Positions 5,742 to 5,826 of a stretch of DNA of 5,826 nucleotides are shown piece by piece; position 1 is the stretch's first letter, and the number at the start of each line of letters is the position of its first letter. The translations under genes and the position numbers were made by a program. The stretch comes from Chlamydiota bacterium (lineage in GTDB: Bacteria; Auribacterota; UBA3054; B51-G9). The stretch is taken from the NCBI GenBank assembly GCA_003648225.1, contig QMOL01000203.1, positions 1 to 5,826 on the forward strand, given 5' to 3'. The notes below the pieces were generated by a model. The model searched no databases. It worked only from the letters and a program-made list of their open reading frames with translations, and was not told the origin of the DNA.

Positions 5742-5765
5742 TTAATTCCCTTCCGGATGAATTAA
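5742..5765. terminator. weak AT-rich inverted repeat after the TPR gene (possible terminator)
   Basis: TTAATTC (5742-5748) pairs with GAATTAA (5759-5765) around a 10-nt loop, starting one base after the TPR stop codon. The stem is AT-rich and no good T-tract follows, so it is a poor intrinsic terminator. Its location between two possibly convergent genes is the main argument for it. Confidence 0.25.
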
Positions 5766-5772
5766 GATCAAT

Positions 5773-5826
5773 TTACTCAGGCACATGATACCGAATAACC
5801 ATGACGAATGAGTCAATCAAAATTTT
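5773..5826 (-). CDS. possible 3' end of a convergent minus-strand gene (doubtful)
   Basis: On the minus strand the frame is open from the right edge to a TAA at 5775-5773 and encodes 17 residues, KILIDSFVMVIRYHVPE. It looks like a plausible protein C-terminus and would lie 31 nt from the TPR stop in a tail-to-tail arrangement. The stretch is too short to assign a family or to rule out chance. Confidence 0.25.
   Translation of the reverse strand, partial: KILIDSFVMVIRYHVPE

Overview
AT-rich bacterial DNA with a run of plus-strand genes. A two-domain exosortase (sortase-like core plus C-terminal EpsI/DUF3485-type domain), a YbbR-domain protein, a 29-residue COX24/AURKAIP1-like basic protein and a secreted TPR protein together suggest the PVC group, with Lentisphaerota or a relative as my best guess. 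This is inference: no marker gene is present, and the tiny basic protein also resembles versions known from Bacteroidota.

Layout. Positions 1-416 hold no convincing complete gene. They contain a cluster of short modular palindromic repeats (131-330) and, directly after it, a near-consensus sigma-70-type promoter (340-368). The first transcription unit follows: exosortase/EpsI fusion (417-2543), YbbR-domain protein (2546-3583, gap 2 nt) and an unknown 170-residue helical protein (3611-4123, GTG start with a good Shine-Dalgarno). A 202-nt intergenic stretch carries a GC-rich palindrome and an extended -10 promoter. This leads into a second unit: the 29-codon COX24/bS22-like gene (4326-4415) and, with no intervening base, a TPR protein with a predicted signal peptide (4416-5741). 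The last 85 nt may hold the 3' end of a convergent minus-strand gene.

How the genes may work together. Exosortases process and anchor proteins with PEP-CTERM-like C-terminal tags at the cell envelope, usually alongside exopolysaccharide production. None of the proteins here carries such a tag, so substrates must lie elsewhere. YbbR proteins are membrane-anchored with extracytoplasmic domains and often regulate the diadenylate cyclase CdaA, but no cdaA is visible here. The secreted TPR protein also fits an envelope theme. The small basic protein points instead to the ribosome.

The most unusual items are the modular inverted repeat cluster, the apparent insertion of about 90 residues inside the EpsI-like domain, the mini-gene abutting a non-ATG TPR gene, and three consecutive hairpins inside the TPR coding sequence. 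I found no CRISPR array, transposase, tRNA, rRNA or recognised defence system.
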